The notes: generated from the letters alone by a model not told the origin. Counted from the first letter of the stretch, positions 9,368-18,111 are shown. The stretch: DNA of 58,930 nt from Streptomyces albospinus (GCF_014648695.1 NZ_BMRP01000020.1:49980-108909), one strand, 5' to 3'. Made by a program: numbers and translations.

Positions 9368-9711
9368 ACGGCGCCGGCGCGCCTGCACTCCTCGTGGCGG
9401 ACGGGTACAGCCGTGTCCCCTGAGAGCCCGTCATGTCACGGGCGGCACAACTCCGCGGAGGCGATCGACCCCCGCCGTTCCCGTCGTCCGAACCCATCGC
9501 CCCCACCCGGCACTTCGGCGGAACTCCCTGCTGCTCACGGCGAGTTGCCGGGAATTGCCGGGAATTGCCTCACGAATTCCCGTGGCATCGGGCAGGGGTT
9601 CACCGTCCGCCGGGCGGCTGATGCGGCGGGATGCCCGCGGCGGCCCGGGAAGGCTGTCCAGGACGCTGCCCCGACACCGCCCGCGGACGAAAGAAGACGA
9701 GAGAAGCCGCC
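9368..9711. other. Intergenic region upstream of the reductase gene
   Basis: A 344-base stretch with no convincing gene. It holds a tandem 10-base repeat and an overlapping palindrome (9545-9581), which are the best candidate control elements for the downstream glutathionyl-hydroquinone reductase gene. Confidence 0.5.
9545..9581. promoter_or_regulatory. Tandem 10-base repeats overlapping a palindrome
   Basis: TTGCCGGGAA occurs twice head to tail (9545-9554 and 9555-9564), followed by a partial third copy TTGCC (9565-9569). The last copy overlaps an inverted repeat, GGGAATT (9560-9566) with AATTCCC (9575-9581). The period of one helical turn and the position upstream of 9712 suggest a regulator binding array. 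The regulator is not identified. Confidence 0.5.
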
Positions 9712-10746
9712 ATGCCCGACCCCGATCCCGATCCCGGTCCCGGTCCCGGCTCCGCCCCGGGCGCCCAGCCCTTCAAGCGCGCCCGCAGCCACTTCGCCGA
9801 CCGCATCACCGCCGACGGCCGCGACGGCTGGCCCGTGGCCGCCGGCCGCTACCGCCTCGTGGCCAGCCGCGCCTGCCCCTGGGCGAGCCGTGCCGTGATC
9901 TCCCGGCGGCTGCTCGGCCTGGAGGGCGCGCTGTCGCTCGCCATCGCCGACCCCCTCCAGGACGACCGCAGCTGGCGCTTCACCCTGGACCCCGGCGGCC
10001 GGGACCCGGTGCTCGGCATCCGCTTCCTGCACGAGGCGTACGACGCCCGCGAGACCGGCTACCCGGGCGGCGTCAGCGTCCCCGCCGTCGTCGACATCAC
10101 CAGCGGGAAACTGGTCACCAACGACTACCAGCAGATCACGCTGGACCTCGCGACCGAATGGCGGGCACTGCACCGGCCCGGCGCGCCCGACCTCTATCCG
10201 GAGGCGCTGCGCGAGGAGATCGACGAGGTGATGGCGGAGGTCTACCGGGACCTCAACAACGGGGTGTACCGGGCCGGTTTCGCCACCGGGCAGCCGGCGT
10301 ACGACGAGGCCTGCGGCGATGTCTTCCGTCGGCTGGACCTCCTCTCCGAGCGGCTGGCCGACCGGCGCTACCTGGTCGGCGACACCATCACCGAGGCCGA
10401 CATCCGCCTGTTCACCACCCTGGTGCGGTTCGACGCCGTCTACCACGGCCACTTCAAGTGCAACCGCTTCAAACTGGCCGAGGACCCGGTCCTGTGGTCC
10501 TACGCCAAGGACCTCTTCCAGACACCCGGCTTCGGCGACACGGTCGACTTCCGGCACATCAAGCTGCACTACTACCGGGTGCACACCGGCATCAACCCGA
10601 CCGGCATCGTCCCCCTCGGCCCCGACCTGGCGGGCTGGCTGACCCCGCACCACCGCGAGGAGCTGGGCGGCCGGCCGTTCGGCGACGGCACACCGCCCGG
10701 GCCGGTCCCGCCGGCCGAGGCGGTGCCCCCTGAGGGGCGCCCCTGA
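9712..10746 (+). CDS. Glutathionyl-hydroquinone reductase family (YqjG/Ecm4) enzyme
   Basis: A 344-residue Xi-class glutathione-transferase-like enzyme. Family members reduce S-conjugated hydroquinones by thiol exchange. The catalytic Cys is in RACPWASR (Cys55). The C-terminal helical domain has YLVGDTITEADIRLF and VYHGHFKCNRF, and the conserved Tyr-rich HYYRVH followed by GINPTGIVPLGP. Actinomycetes use mycothiol rather than glutathione, so the natural thiol partner here is probably mycothiol (inference). The start is ATG 9712 after a purine-rich ribosome site; the frame is open 27 codons further upstream without support. Residues 1-17 are a low-complexity Asp-Pro/Gly-Pro tract. Confidence 0.9.
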   Translation: MPDPDPDPGPGPGSAPGAQPFKRARSHFADRITADGRDGWPVAAGRYRLVASRACPWASRAVISRRLLGLEGALSLAIADPLQDDRSWRFTLDPGGRDPVLGIRFLHEAYDARETGYPGGVSVPAVVDITSGKLVTNDYQQITLDLATEWRALHRPGAPDLYPEALREEIDEVMAEVYRDLNNGVYRAGFATGQPAYDEACGDVFRRLDLLSERLADRRYLVGDTITEADIRLFTTLVRFDAVYHGHFKCNRFKLAEDPVLWSYAKDLFQTPGFGDTVDFRHIKLHYYRVHTGINPTGIVPLGPDLAGWLTPHHREELGGRPFGDGTPPGPVPPAEAVPPEGRP

Positions 10747-10852
10747 CCGCCTCGTTCCGGAGCCGGGGGACCCGACCGGGGCGGGCACGGAATGTCGGGT
10801 CCGGCAGGGTGGGCCTTCCTTAGCGTGAGGGACACAAGGGAAGGAGACCGAG

Positions 10853-11719
10853 GTGCTGGAGCGGCTGAACCAGGCCATGGAGCACATCGAGCGTCATCTC
10901 GACCAGCAGATCGAGGTGGCCGAACTGGCGCGGACCGCCATGACGTCGGAGTACCACTTCCGGCGGATGTTCTCCGCGCTGGCCGGGATCCCGCTGTCGG
11001 AGTACGTACGGCGCCGGCGGCTGACCGTCGCGGGTGCCGAGGTGCTCGCCGGCGAGCGGACGCTGCTGGACATCGCGGTGCGGTACGGCTACGGATCGGG
11101 CGAGGCGTTCGCCCGCGCGTTCCGCGCCGTGCACGGCGTGGGGCCGGGCGAGGCCCGGCGGACCGGTGCGGCGCTGCGCTCCCAGCCTCGAATGGCCTTC
11201 CGCCTCATCGTGGAAGGGAGCAGCAGCATGCAGTACCGCGTAGTGGAGAAGCAGGAGTTCCGGGTGGCCGGGAAGAAGGCCCGGGTCCCCGTCGTGCACC
11301 GGGGGGAGAATCCGGCCATCGCCGCGATGATCAAGGGCATCGGCCAGGAGACGCTGCGGCGCATCGAGGCGCTGTCGGACCAGCAGCCGGAGGGGATCCT
11401 CTCGGTCTGCGACGACCTCGACCCGAGTCGCGCGGAGGGTACCGAACTTGACTACTACCACGCGGTGGTGACGGGTGCTCAGGTACCCGACGACCTGGAC
11501 TCCCTGACCGTTGTGGCGGGCACCTGGGCGGTCTTCGAGAACACCGGACCGTACCCGGAGGCGCTCCAGGAGCTGTGGCGGGACGTGTTCACCCAGTGGT
11601 TCCCGTCCAACCCGTACCGCAGCCGGCCGGGCCCGGAGATCCTGCGGACCCGTACGGCGCCGGACGGGTCGGCGGCGACCGCCGAGCTGTGGATACCGGT
11701 GGAGCGCACCGCGGCGTGA
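10853..11719 (+). CDS. AraC-family regulator with GyrI-like effector domain
   Basis: A 288-residue transcription factor. Residues 1-105 are the AraC/XylS double helix-turn-helix (VAELARTAMTSEYHFRRMFS and IAVRYGYGSGEAFARAFRAVHG). Residues ~125-288 are a GyrI-like effector-binding domain of the Rob/SoxS-Rob and BmrR type, ending in TAELWIPVE. Members usually sense hydrophobic drugs or small aromatic ligands and activate efflux or detoxification genes. The start is GTG 10853 after a strong GGAAGGAG. It is followed by a bidirectional terminator shared with the convergent MocR gene. It may control the reductase gene 106 bases upstream on the same strand (inference). Confidence 0.92.
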   Translation: MLERLNQAMEHIERHLDQQIEVAELARTAMTSEYHFRRMFSALAGIPLSEYVRRRRLTVAGAEVLAGERTLLDIAVRYGYGSGEAFARAFRAVHGVGPGEARRTGAALRSQPRMAFRLIVEGSSSMQYRVVEKQEFRVAGKKARVPVVHRGENPAIAAMIKGIGQETLRRIEALSDQQPEGILSVCDDLDPSRAEGTELDYYHAVVTGAQVPDDLDSLTVVAGTWAVFENTGPYPEALQELWRDVFTQWFPSNPYRSRPGPEILRTRTAPDGSAATAELWIPVERTAA

Positions 11720-11747
11720 GCCGGCGGCCGGGCGACCGGCGACGAAG

Positions 11748-11787
11748 GAGGGGTGTGCGGCGGCCGTCGGACCCTCGCACACCCCTC
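11748..11787. terminator. Bidirectional terminator hairpin
   Basis: A 12-base stem, GAGGGGTGTGCG (11748-11759) with CGCACACCCCTC (11776-11787), lies between two convergent genes. There is no T-tract, as is common in Streptomyces. Confidence 0.75.
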
Positions 11788-11817
11788 AACACGCCCCAGA
11801 ACAACGGACGTTGACGA

Positions 11818-13158
11818 CTACTCGGCTCCGCCGTCCTCCGGCGTGCCGCGCCCCAGTTCCGCCAGGACGTCCAGCGCCTCGGCCAGTACGCCGAGGGGCG
11901 GGGAGGCCAGCGCCAGCCGTACCGCGTTGGGCGCGTGTCCGGTGCCGATGGTGAAGGCGCCCGACGGGGTGACCGCGATGCCTCGGCGGGCCGCGGCGGC
12001 GACGAAGGTGTCGGCGCGCCAGGGGTCGGGGAGTTCCCACCAGCAGTGGTAGGCGTGCGGGTCGGCGTGCAACCGGAAGCCCGCGAGGCGCTGTGCGGCG
12101 AGGCGCTGACGGGCCGCCGCATCGGCGCGCTTCGCCTGCTCGACGGCGGCGGCGGTGCCGTCGCCCAGCCAACGGGTGGCCGCGTCCAGGGCGAAGCCGG
12201 TGGCCGTCCAGCCGCCGGAGCGGAGGGCCCCGGCGAAGTCGGGGACGGCGGGGCCCTCGGGCGGCACCAGGAATCCGAGCGTCAGTCCGGGTGCGAGCCG
12301 TTTGGAGAGACTGTCCAGGAGGACGGTGCGTTCCGGTGCGAGGGCGGCGAGCGGCGGCAGATCGGCACGGAGGAAGCCGTAGATGGCGTCCTCGATCGCA
12401 TGGATGCCCAACTCCCCTAGCAGAGCGACGAGTTGCTCCCGTCGATGGGCGGGCATCGTGACGCCGAGGGGGTTGTGCAGTGCGGGCTGGAGATAGACGG
12501 CGCGCAGCGGCGCCGCGGCACGGAGTGCGTCGGGGGTCACGCCGTGCTCGTCCATCGCCAGCGGGACGAGGGTGACGCCGAGGCGGGCCGCGATGCCCTT
12601 GACGACGGGGAAGGTGAGCGATTCGACGCCCAGCCGCCCACCGGGCGGCACCAGCGCGGCGACGGCGGCGGCGATCGCCTGCCGTCCGTTGCCCGCGAAG
12701 AGCAGCCGCCGCGGGTCGGGCGCCCAGCCGCCGCGGGCGAGATGCCCGGCGGCGGCCTGCCGCGCGGCAGCCGTACCGGCCGTGCCGGCCGGCCGCAGCG
12801 CCTCGGCCAGGGCGTCGCTGCGGTGCACCAGATGCGCCAGGCTCTTCGCGAGCAGCGCGGACTGCTCGGGCAGCAGCGGGAAGTTCAGCTCCAGATCGAC
12901 CCGGTGGTCGCCCGGCTCGGCCAGCGCGGGCTCGGCCGGCGGCACCGCCGTACGCACGAAGGTGCCGCGCCCGACCTCGCCCACGGTCAACCCACGCCGC
13001 CCCAACTCCCGGTAGACCCGCGCCGCCGTCGACGGCGCGATCCGCCGGTCGCGGGCGAACCGCCGCAGCGGCGGCAGCCGTTCCCCCGGGCCGAGACGTC
13101 CGGCGGCGATGTCCGCCGCCAGCCCGTCGGCGATCGCGCGATAGTCCTCCGCCGTCAT
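11818..13158 (-). CDS. MocR-type GntR regulator with aminotransferase domain
   Basis: A 446-residue MocR-subfamily regulator. Residues 1-75 are a GntR winged helix (IAAGRLGPGERLPPLRRFA, then IAPSTAARVYRELGRRGL). The rest is a type I aminotransferase-like PLP-binding fold, with AGNGRQAI and the expected Lys in LLDSLSKRLAPG. Such proteins bind PLP and often sense amino acids, GABA or PLP itself. Start ATG 13158 is preceded by GGGGAG; the frame is open 36 codons further but that text is not domain-like. It is divergent from an alpha/beta hydrolase across a 106-base spacer with direct repeats typical of MocR operators, so the hydrolase and the gene itself are the likely targets. Confidence 0.9.
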   Translation of the reverse strand: MTAEDYRAIADGLAADIAAGRLGPGERLPPLRRFARDRRIAPSTAARVYRELGRRGLTVGEVGRGTFVRTAVPPAEPALAEPGDHRVDLELNFPLLPEQSALLAKSLAHLVHRSDALAEALRPAGTAGTAAARQAAAGHLARGGWAPDPRRLLFAGNGRQAIAAAVAALVPPGGRLGVESLTFPVVKGIAARLGVTLVPLAMDEHGVTPDALRAAAPLRAVYLQPALHNPLGVTMPAHRREQLVALLGELGIHAIEDAIYGFLRADLPPLAALAPERTVLLDSLSKRLAPGLTLGFLVPPEGPAVPDFAGALRSGGWTATGFALDAATRWLGDGTAAAVEQAKRADAAARQRLAAQRLAGFRLHADPHAYHCWWELPDPWRADTFVAAAARRGIAVTPSGAFTIGTGHAPNAVRLALASPPLGVLAEALDVLAELGRGTPEDGGAE

Positions 13159-13171
13159 GCTCCCCACCCCT

Positions 13172-13205
13172 ATTGCACCGAGCACATTGTGAACATTGTG
13201 CCGAG
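13172..13205. promoter_or_regulatory. Direct-repeat operator for the MocR regulator (candidate)
   Basis: CATTGTG occurs at 13185-13191 and 13194-13200 with a 2-base gap. In a longer register ATTGCACCGAG (13172-13182) and ATTGTGCCGAG (13195-13205) repeat 23 bases apart. MocR proteins such as GabR and PdxR bind direct repeats, and this spacer lies between a MocR gene and its divergent neighbour. Confidence 0.6.
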
Positions 13206-13264
13206 ACATTGCCCCATATAGCATCGAGGCGTCAACTCCAGTGCAGCGCACGACGGGAGACCCC

Positions 13265-14074
13265 ATGGGATCGGTCCATTCCGGAGAGATAACGGTCGCC
13301 TACGAGGACGAGGGCAGCGGCGAACCGCTGGTGCTCATCCACGGGCACCCCTTCAACCGCTCGATGTGGCGGCCCCAGATCGACCACTTCAGCCGCGCCG
13401 GATGGCGGGTGATCACCCCCGACCTCCGCGGTTACGGCGACAGCACCGTCGTCCCGGGCAAGACCCCGCTGGAGACCTACGTACGCGATATCGCCGGCCT
13501 CCTGGACCACTTGGGGATCGAGCGGTTCGTCCTCGGCGGGCTGTCCATGGGCGGGCAGATCGTCATGGAGTTCCACCGGCTGCTGCCGGACCGGATACGG
13601 GCGGTCGTGCTCGCCGACACCTTCGCCCCGGCCGACACGGACGAGGGCAGGGCGGTCCGCCACCGGACCGCCGCCCGCCTCCTCCGCGACGGCATGGACG
13701 GCTACGCCCGGGAAGTACTGCCGAAAATGATCTCCCCGGGCACCATCGCACGGCAGCCCGCGGTCGCCGAGCACGTCCTGGGGATGATGCGCTCCACCTC
13801 CCCCGAGGGCGCCGCCGCCGCGCTGTACGGCCGCGCGGAGCGCCCGGACTACACCGGCCTGCTGCCGCGGATCGCCGTACCGGCATGGGTCGTTGTCGGT
13901 GCGGAGGACGCGTTCACCCCGGTCGCCGATGCACGGCTCATCCAGGAATCGATTCCGGGGGCGAGCCTGACCGTCGTTCAGGATGCGGGCCATATGCCGA
14001 ACTTGGAGCATCCGGACGTCTTCAACGCGGGTCTCGCCCGGTTCCTGGAATCCCTCCACGAGACGGCTTCCTGA
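13265..14074 (+). CDS. Alpha/beta hydrolase
   Basis: A 269-residue alpha/beta-fold hydrolase. The oxyanion motif HGHPF is near residue 28, the nucleophile elbow is GLSMGG (Ser94), the acid is in VVVGAEDAFTP and the catalytic His is in GHMPNLEHPD near the C-terminus. The fold suits esterases, enol-lactonases (PcaD-like) or haloperoxidases, and the substrate is not predictable. ATG 13265 follows GGGAGA. It is divergent from the MocR regulator and probably controlled by it through the direct repeats in the spacer. Confidence 0.88.
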   Translation: MGSVHSGEITVAYEDEGSGEPLVLIHGHPFNRSMWRPQIDHFSRAGWRVITPDLRGYGDSTVVPGKTPLETYVRDIAGLLDHLGIERFVLGGLSMGGQIVMEFHRLLPDRIRAVVLADTFAPADTDEGRAVRHRTAARLLRDGMDGYAREVLPKMISPGTIARQPAVAEHVLGMMRSTSPEGAAAALYGRAERPDYTGLLPRIAVPAWVVVGAEDAFTPVADARLIQESIPGASLTVVQDAGHMPNLEHPDVFNAGLARFLESLHETAS

Positions 14075-14184
14075 CCACACCACCCGGATCGCGCCCCCGG
14101 CCGGCCTCCGCCGGCCGCGGTCCGGGCAGCCCTGCCGCCGCCCCGCCAGGGCGCACCACCCCCCAGGCCACCCCACCCACCCCA

Positions 14185-14208
14185 AATCGGCATTCCAGAT
14201 GCCACTTC
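14185..14208. promoter_or_regulatory. NsrR operator upstream of nsrR (candidate)
   Basis: This 24-base site shares 17 positions with the site upstream of hmpA at 14738-14761, including AAT at the left, GCAT in the middle and CCACTT at the right. It includes the inverted repeat GGCAT-N5-ATGCC. It lies 15 bases upstream of the nsrR start, as expected for autoregulation. Confidence 0.7.
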
Positions 14209-14222
14209 TCTAGAGTCCAGGT

Positions 14223-14669
14223 GTGCGACTGACCAAGAGCACCGACATCGCGCTGCGGATCGCCATGCGCCTGGCCGTACTGGACGACGCCGCGGACGCC
14301 CCGACCACCCGCGACGTGGCGAGCGCCGTCCAGGTGCCGTACACCCACGCCGCCAAGGTGGTCAGCAGGCTCCAGCACCTCGGCGCCGTCGAGGCCCGCC
14401 GCGGGCGGGGCGGCGGACTGACGCTGACCGCCACGGGGCGCACCGGCTCGCTCGGCCGGCTGGTGCGCGCGCTGGAGGGGGTCGACGACGTCGTCGGGTG
14501 CGAGGACGACCCGCCCTGCCCGCTGCGCGACGGATGCCGCCTGCGAGGCGCCCTGCGCGCGGCACAGGAAGCGTTCTTCGCCGCGCTCGACCCGCTCTCC
14601 ATCGGGGACCTGATCGGCACCCCCACGGGGCCGCTCCTGCTGAGCCTGACGCCCCGGCCCACGGACTGA
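14223..14669 (+). CDS. nsrR: NsrR, Rrf2-family nitric oxide sensor
   Basis: A 148-residue Rrf2-family repressor that senses NO through a [4Fe-4S] cluster. The winged helix occupies residues 1-75 (RDVASAVQVPYTHAAKVVSRL, then RGRGGGLTLT as the wing). The three cluster cysteines fall at 93, 99 and 105, the positions known for Streptomyces coelicolor NsrR. The start is GTG 14223. It lies directly upstream of the flavohaemoglobin gene hmpA on the same strand, and both genes carry the same type of operator, so the pair forms a self-contained NO-detoxification switch. Confidence 0.93.
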   Translation: MRLTKSTDIALRIAMRLAVLDDAADAPTTRDVASAVQVPYTHAAKVVSRLQHLGAVEARRGRGGGLTLTATGRTGSLGRLVRALEGVDDVVGCEDDPPCPLRDGCRLRGALRAAQEAFFAALDPLSIGDLIGTPTGPLLLSLTPRPTD

Positions 14670-14737
14670 ACCGGACCACCCCCGCACCGGCGCCCGACGC
14701 CCCCCCCCGCCTCCGCGCCGGCCGCCGCACGCCCAAA

Positions 14738-14761
14738 AATACGCATCTCACATACCACTTT
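14738..14761. promoter_or_regulatory. NsrR operator upstream of hmpA (candidate)
   Basis: This is the second copy of the 24-base NsrR-like site (AAT, GCAT, CCACTT in the same spacing as 14185-14208), 44 bases upstream of the hmpA GTG start. NO loss of the Fe-S cluster would release repression here. Confidence 0.72.
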
Positions 14762-14805
14762 CCCGCCGGCCATCGCCGCCCACCGACGAACCGGAGTGAC
14801 CGCCC

Positions 14806-16029
14806 GTGCTGTCCCCGAAGTCCGCCGCGACCGTCCGCGCCACCCTCCCCGCTATCGGGGCGGCGATCGGCGAGATCACCCCGCTCTTCTACGAGAAGCT
14901 GTTCGCGGCCCGGCCCGACCTGCTCCGCGACCTGTTCAACCGCGGCAACCAGGCCAACGGCAGCCAGCAGCAGGCGCTCGCGGGATCCGTCGCCGCCTTC
15001 GCCGGCCGTCTGCTGGCCCACCCGGACGCCCGGCCGGACCTCCTGCTCACCCGGATCGCGCACAAGCACGCCTCGCTCGGGGTGCGCGAGGACCAGTATC
15101 CGATCGTGCACGAGCACCTCTTCGCGGCCATCGCGGAGGTGCTGGACGAGGCGGCGACCGAGGAGGTCATGGCGGCCTGGGACGAGGTGTACTGGCTGAT
15201 GGCGCACGCCCTGATCGCCATCGAGAGGCGGCTGTGCACGGAGGCGGGCGCGGCGGGCGGGACGGTGTGGCGGACGTACCGGGTGGCCGGCCGGGTCCGG
15301 GAGACCGCGGAGGTCACGACGTTCTTCCTCCGCCCGGCCGACGGTGCGCCGGTACCGCCGCACCGGCCCGGCCAGTACGTCTCCGTGCAGGTCCAACTCC
15401 CGGACGGGGCACGGCAGATACGCCAGTACAGCCTGTCCGGGCAGACGGACGGCGCGCTGCGGATCTCCGTCAGGCGGGTCGCCGCCGGCCAGCGCGGCGC
15501 ACCGGCCGGCGCGGTCTCCGGGTATCTGCACGACCACGTCCACGGCGGCGAGACGCTGCGGGTGAGCGCCCCGTTCGGCGATGTGGTGCTGGACGGCGGC
15601 CCCGGCCCGGTCCTCCTGGCCTCCGCGGGCATCGGCTGCACCCCGATGATCGGGATGCTCGCCCACCTGGCCGCCGACGCCTCCCCGCGCCGCGTCATCG
15701 CGGCACACGCGGACCGCTCCCCGGACACCCACGCCTTCCGCGCGGAGCTCGTACAGCTCACCGGCAGACTGACCGGCGCGACCGCGGAACTCTGGTACGA
15801 GGACGGGGCCGTGAGCGACGGCGCGGCACCCGGCCCGGACACGGCCCCTGCGGTGACGGTACGCACCGGCCGGATGGATCTGACGCGGCTGGGCATCCCG
15901 GCCGGCACCACCGCCTACCTGTGCGGCCCGGTTCCCTTCATGAAGGCCGTCCGCGCCCAGCTGCTGGCATCCGGCGTCCGGCCCGCGGACATCCACTACG
16001 AGGTCTTCGGCCCCGACCTCGGCCTGTGA
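14806..16029 (+). CDS. hmpA: Flavohaemoglobin, nitric oxide dioxygenase
   Basis: A 407-residue flavohaemoprotein that converts NO and O2 to nitrate using NAD(P)H. Residues 1-140 are the globin domain, with distal Tyr29 (LFYEKLF) and proximal His88 (IAHKHASLG). Residues ~150-255 bind FAD (RQYSLSG). Residues ~260-407 bind NAD(P)H (ASAGIGCTPMIGML) and end in YEVFGPDLGL, the conserved tail. Length matches the family. The start is GTG 14806 with GGAG nearby. It is under NsrR control by position and operator. A flavohaemoglobin in Streptomyces protects against external or self-made NO. Confidence 0.95.
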   Translation: MLSPKSAATVRATLPAIGAAIGEITPLFYEKLFAARPDLLRDLFNRGNQANGSQQQALAGSVAAFAGRLLAHPDARPDLLLTRIAHKHASLGVREDQYPIVHEHLFAAIAEVLDEAATEEVMAAWDEVYWLMAHALIAIERRLCTEAGAAGGTVWRTYRVAGRVRETAEVTTFFLRPADGAPVPPHRPGQYVSVQVQLPDGARQIRQYSLSGQTDGALRISVRRVAAGQRGAPAGAVSGYLHDHVHGGETLRVSAPFGDVVLDGGPGPVLLASAGIGCTPMIGMLAHLAADASPRRVIAAHADRSPDTHAFRAELVQLTGRLTGATAELWYEDGAVSDGAAPGPDTAPAVTVRTGRMDLTRLGIPAGTTAYLCGPVPFMKAVRAQLLASGVRPADIHYEVFGPDLGL

Positions 16030-16488
16030 GCGACGCCGGGCCGGACGGTCACCGCGGGCCGCGCCCGGGCGTCACGACGCCGGCCCGGCCACCCGCCCGG
16101 ACACCGGCAGCACCGTGTGCGGCAGTACGATTTCCCCGCCGGGGACCGTGAACTCCGTTGCCAGCACGGCGAACTGACGCCCGATCCGCTCCACGACATC
16201 CGCTCCCCGGCCGATCAGATCTGGCCGATGGTCGCCACTCCGGCCGCCGTCCGTCACCGCACACCCCTCCCCGGTCGAGCCCTCCCCCGCAACGCAGCAC
16301 CCCTCACTTCGACCCCCTGCGCCCCTCCGAACACCCCTTCCACACCTCAACGTTACCCACCCGTAACCTACCGACGGGTTACCTGCGGTAATCGGTGGAC
16401 CTTACCCTCCAGTCACATCGAGCCGCCGGATGCCCCTCCTGTCCTCGGACAGCGTCCGCGCGGCTCGCATCGAGATCTGGAGCAGAAG
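16030..16488. other. Intergenic region, largely empty
   Basis: Contains the small possible minus-strand gene at 16072-16257. The remaining 230 bases before the secreted hydrolase are lower in G+C (around 16340-16410) and are the probable promoter region of that gene. No clear operator palindrome was found. Confidence 0.4.
16072..16257 (-). CDS. Possible small hypothetical protein
   Basis: A 61-codon frame from GTG 16257, preceded by GAGGGG, ending at 16072. Codon third positions are strongly G/C as in real genes here, and the product (DVVERIGRQFAVLATEF, then VPGGEIVLPHTVLPVSG) reads like a protein rather than shadow text. No family is recognised. It is convergent with hmpA. Confidence 0.35.
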   Translation of the reverse strand: MTDGGRSGDHRPDLIGRGADVVERIGRQFAVLATEFTVPGGEIVLPHTVLPVSGRVAGPAS

Positions 16489-18108
16489 ATGACGCCCTCC
16501 CGCACGACGCTGCGCGCCGCGATCGGCACCGTCTCCGCCGCGGTCCTCGCCGCCACGGTTCTCACCGGCGCACCGGCACACGCCGCCGGAGCCGCGGACT
16601 CCCACCACACCGGCGCGCCCGCCTCCCCGGCGACGTCCGCCGCCGCGTTCCCGTCCGTCAGGTTCGTCGACATCAAGGGCGAGGGCGGGATCACGCTCAA
16701 GGCGAACGTCTTCACACCGGCCGGCGCCGACGGCACCCGGCGGTACCCGGTCATCGTGCTGCCCACCAGTTGGGCCATGCCGCAGATCGAGTACATGGCG
16801 CAGGCCAAGAAGCTGGCCGATGCGGGATATGTCGTGGTCGGCTACAACTCGCGCGGATTCTGGCAGTCGGGCGGGAAAATCGAGACAGCCGGACCGCAGG
16901 ACATCGCCGACGCCTCCAAGGTGATCGACTGGGCGCTGGCGCACACACCGGCCGATCCGCGGAAGGTCGGCATGGGCGGGGTCTCCTACGGCGCCGGGAT
17001 CAGCCTGCTGACCTCCGCGTTCGACAAGCGGGTCAAGGCGGTTGCGGCGCTCAGCGGCTGGGGCGATCTGATCGACTCCATCTACACCGGGCGCACCCCG
17101 CACCTCCAGGCGGCGGAGGTACTGGGCGGCCTGGGCGATCTGACCGGCCGGCCCAGCCCCGAACTCCAGCGGATCCTCAAGGACTTCCTGAGCGCCGACA
17201 TGTCCAAGGAGAAGGACATGATCGCGTGGGGGAAGAAGCGCTCGCCGGTCACCTATATCGACAAGATCAACGCCAATGGCGCGGCGATCATGCTCGGCAA
17301 CGCCTGGGGCGATTCGCTCTTCCCGCCCAACCAATACGCCGCGTTCTACGAGAAGTTGAAGGGCCCCAAGCGGCTCGAATTCCGACCCGGTGACCACGCG
17401 ACGGCCGAGGGGCTCGGCCTCTTCGGGCTGCCCAACGACACCTGGACCGACACCGAGCGGTGGTTCGACCACTATCTGAAGGGCGCCGACAACGGCATCG
17501 ACCGCGAGTCGCCGGTGCTCCTCAAGTCCCGTTCCACCGGCGCGTACGAGGGCTACAAGAGCTGGAAGGACGTACCGTCCGCGCACCGCAGGATCGCACT
17601 CGACGGCAGTCAGCGCATCCACACCAATCTCGATTCCGGTGCCGACGGCGGGCTGATCTTCCTCTCCAGCATGATGGACCAGTTCCTCAGACTGCCGCCG
17701 ATGGCGTCGATACCGCTGCTGCCCCGATCCCTGGCCGCCGTATGGCAGTCCGCGCCGTACGAGACCGGGCAGCGGGTCCGCGGGACCACCCGTCTGCACA
17801 CCACCGTGACCAGCACCGCCGAGAGCGGCACCGCCATCGCCTACCTCTACGACGTGGGCCCGCTCGGCATCGGCAAGCTGGTCACGCACGGCCCGTTCAC
17901 CTTCCACGGCAAGACCCCGGGCCGGCCGTTCGGCGTGGACCTGGACCTCTTCTCCACGGCGTACGACGTACCGGCCGGGCACCGGCTGGCGGTGGTCGTG
18001 GACACCGTCGACCCGCTCTACATCTCGCAGAACCCGATCGGGTCCCGGCTGACGTTCTCCTCCCCGGCGAACGACCCGTCGTATGTGTCGGTGCCGGTGC
18101 GCGACTGA
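16489..18108 (+). CDS. Secreted S15-type (CocE/NonD, X-Pro dipeptidyl) hydrolase
   Basis: A 539-residue exported serine hydrolase. The N-terminus is a Sec signal peptide with cleavage after APAHA (about residue 30). The catalytic domain has the nucleophile in GVSYGAG and the His in RPGDHATAEG. After residue ~370 there is a C-terminal beta-jelly-roll (ETGQRVRGTTRLHTTVTST), the PepX_C-type domain of the X-Pro dipeptidyl-peptidase/cocaine esterase family. It probably cleaves acyl esters or peptides outside the cell. ATG 16489 has GGAG upstream. A GC hairpin follows the stop. Confidence 0.85.
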   Translation: MTPSRTTLRAAIGTVSAAVLAATVLTGAPAHAAGAADSHHTGAPASPATSAAAFPSVRFVDIKGEGGITLKANVFTPAGADGTRRYPVIVLPTSWAMPQIEYMAQAKKLADAGYVVVGYNSRGFWQSGGKIETAGPQDIADASKVIDWALAHTPADPRKVGMGGVSYGAGISLLTSAFDKRVKAVAALSGWGDLIDSIYTGRTPHLQAAEVLGGLGDLTGRPSPELQRILKDFLSADMSKEKDMIAWGKKRSPVTYIDKINANGAAIMLGNAWGDSLFPPNQYAAFYEKLKGPKRLEFRPGDHATAEGLGLFGLPNDTWTDTERWFDHYLKGADNGIDRESPVLLKSRSTGAYEGYKSWKDVPSAHRRIALDGSQRIHTNLDSGADGGLIFLSSMMDQFLRLPPMASIPLLPRSLAAVWQSAPYETGQRVRGTTRLHTTVTSTAESGTAIAYLYDVGPLGIGKLVTHGPFTFHGKTPGRPFGVDLDLFSTAYDVPAGHRLAVVVDTVDPLYISQNPIGSRLTFSSPANDPSYVSVPVRD

Positions 18109-18111
18109 ACC

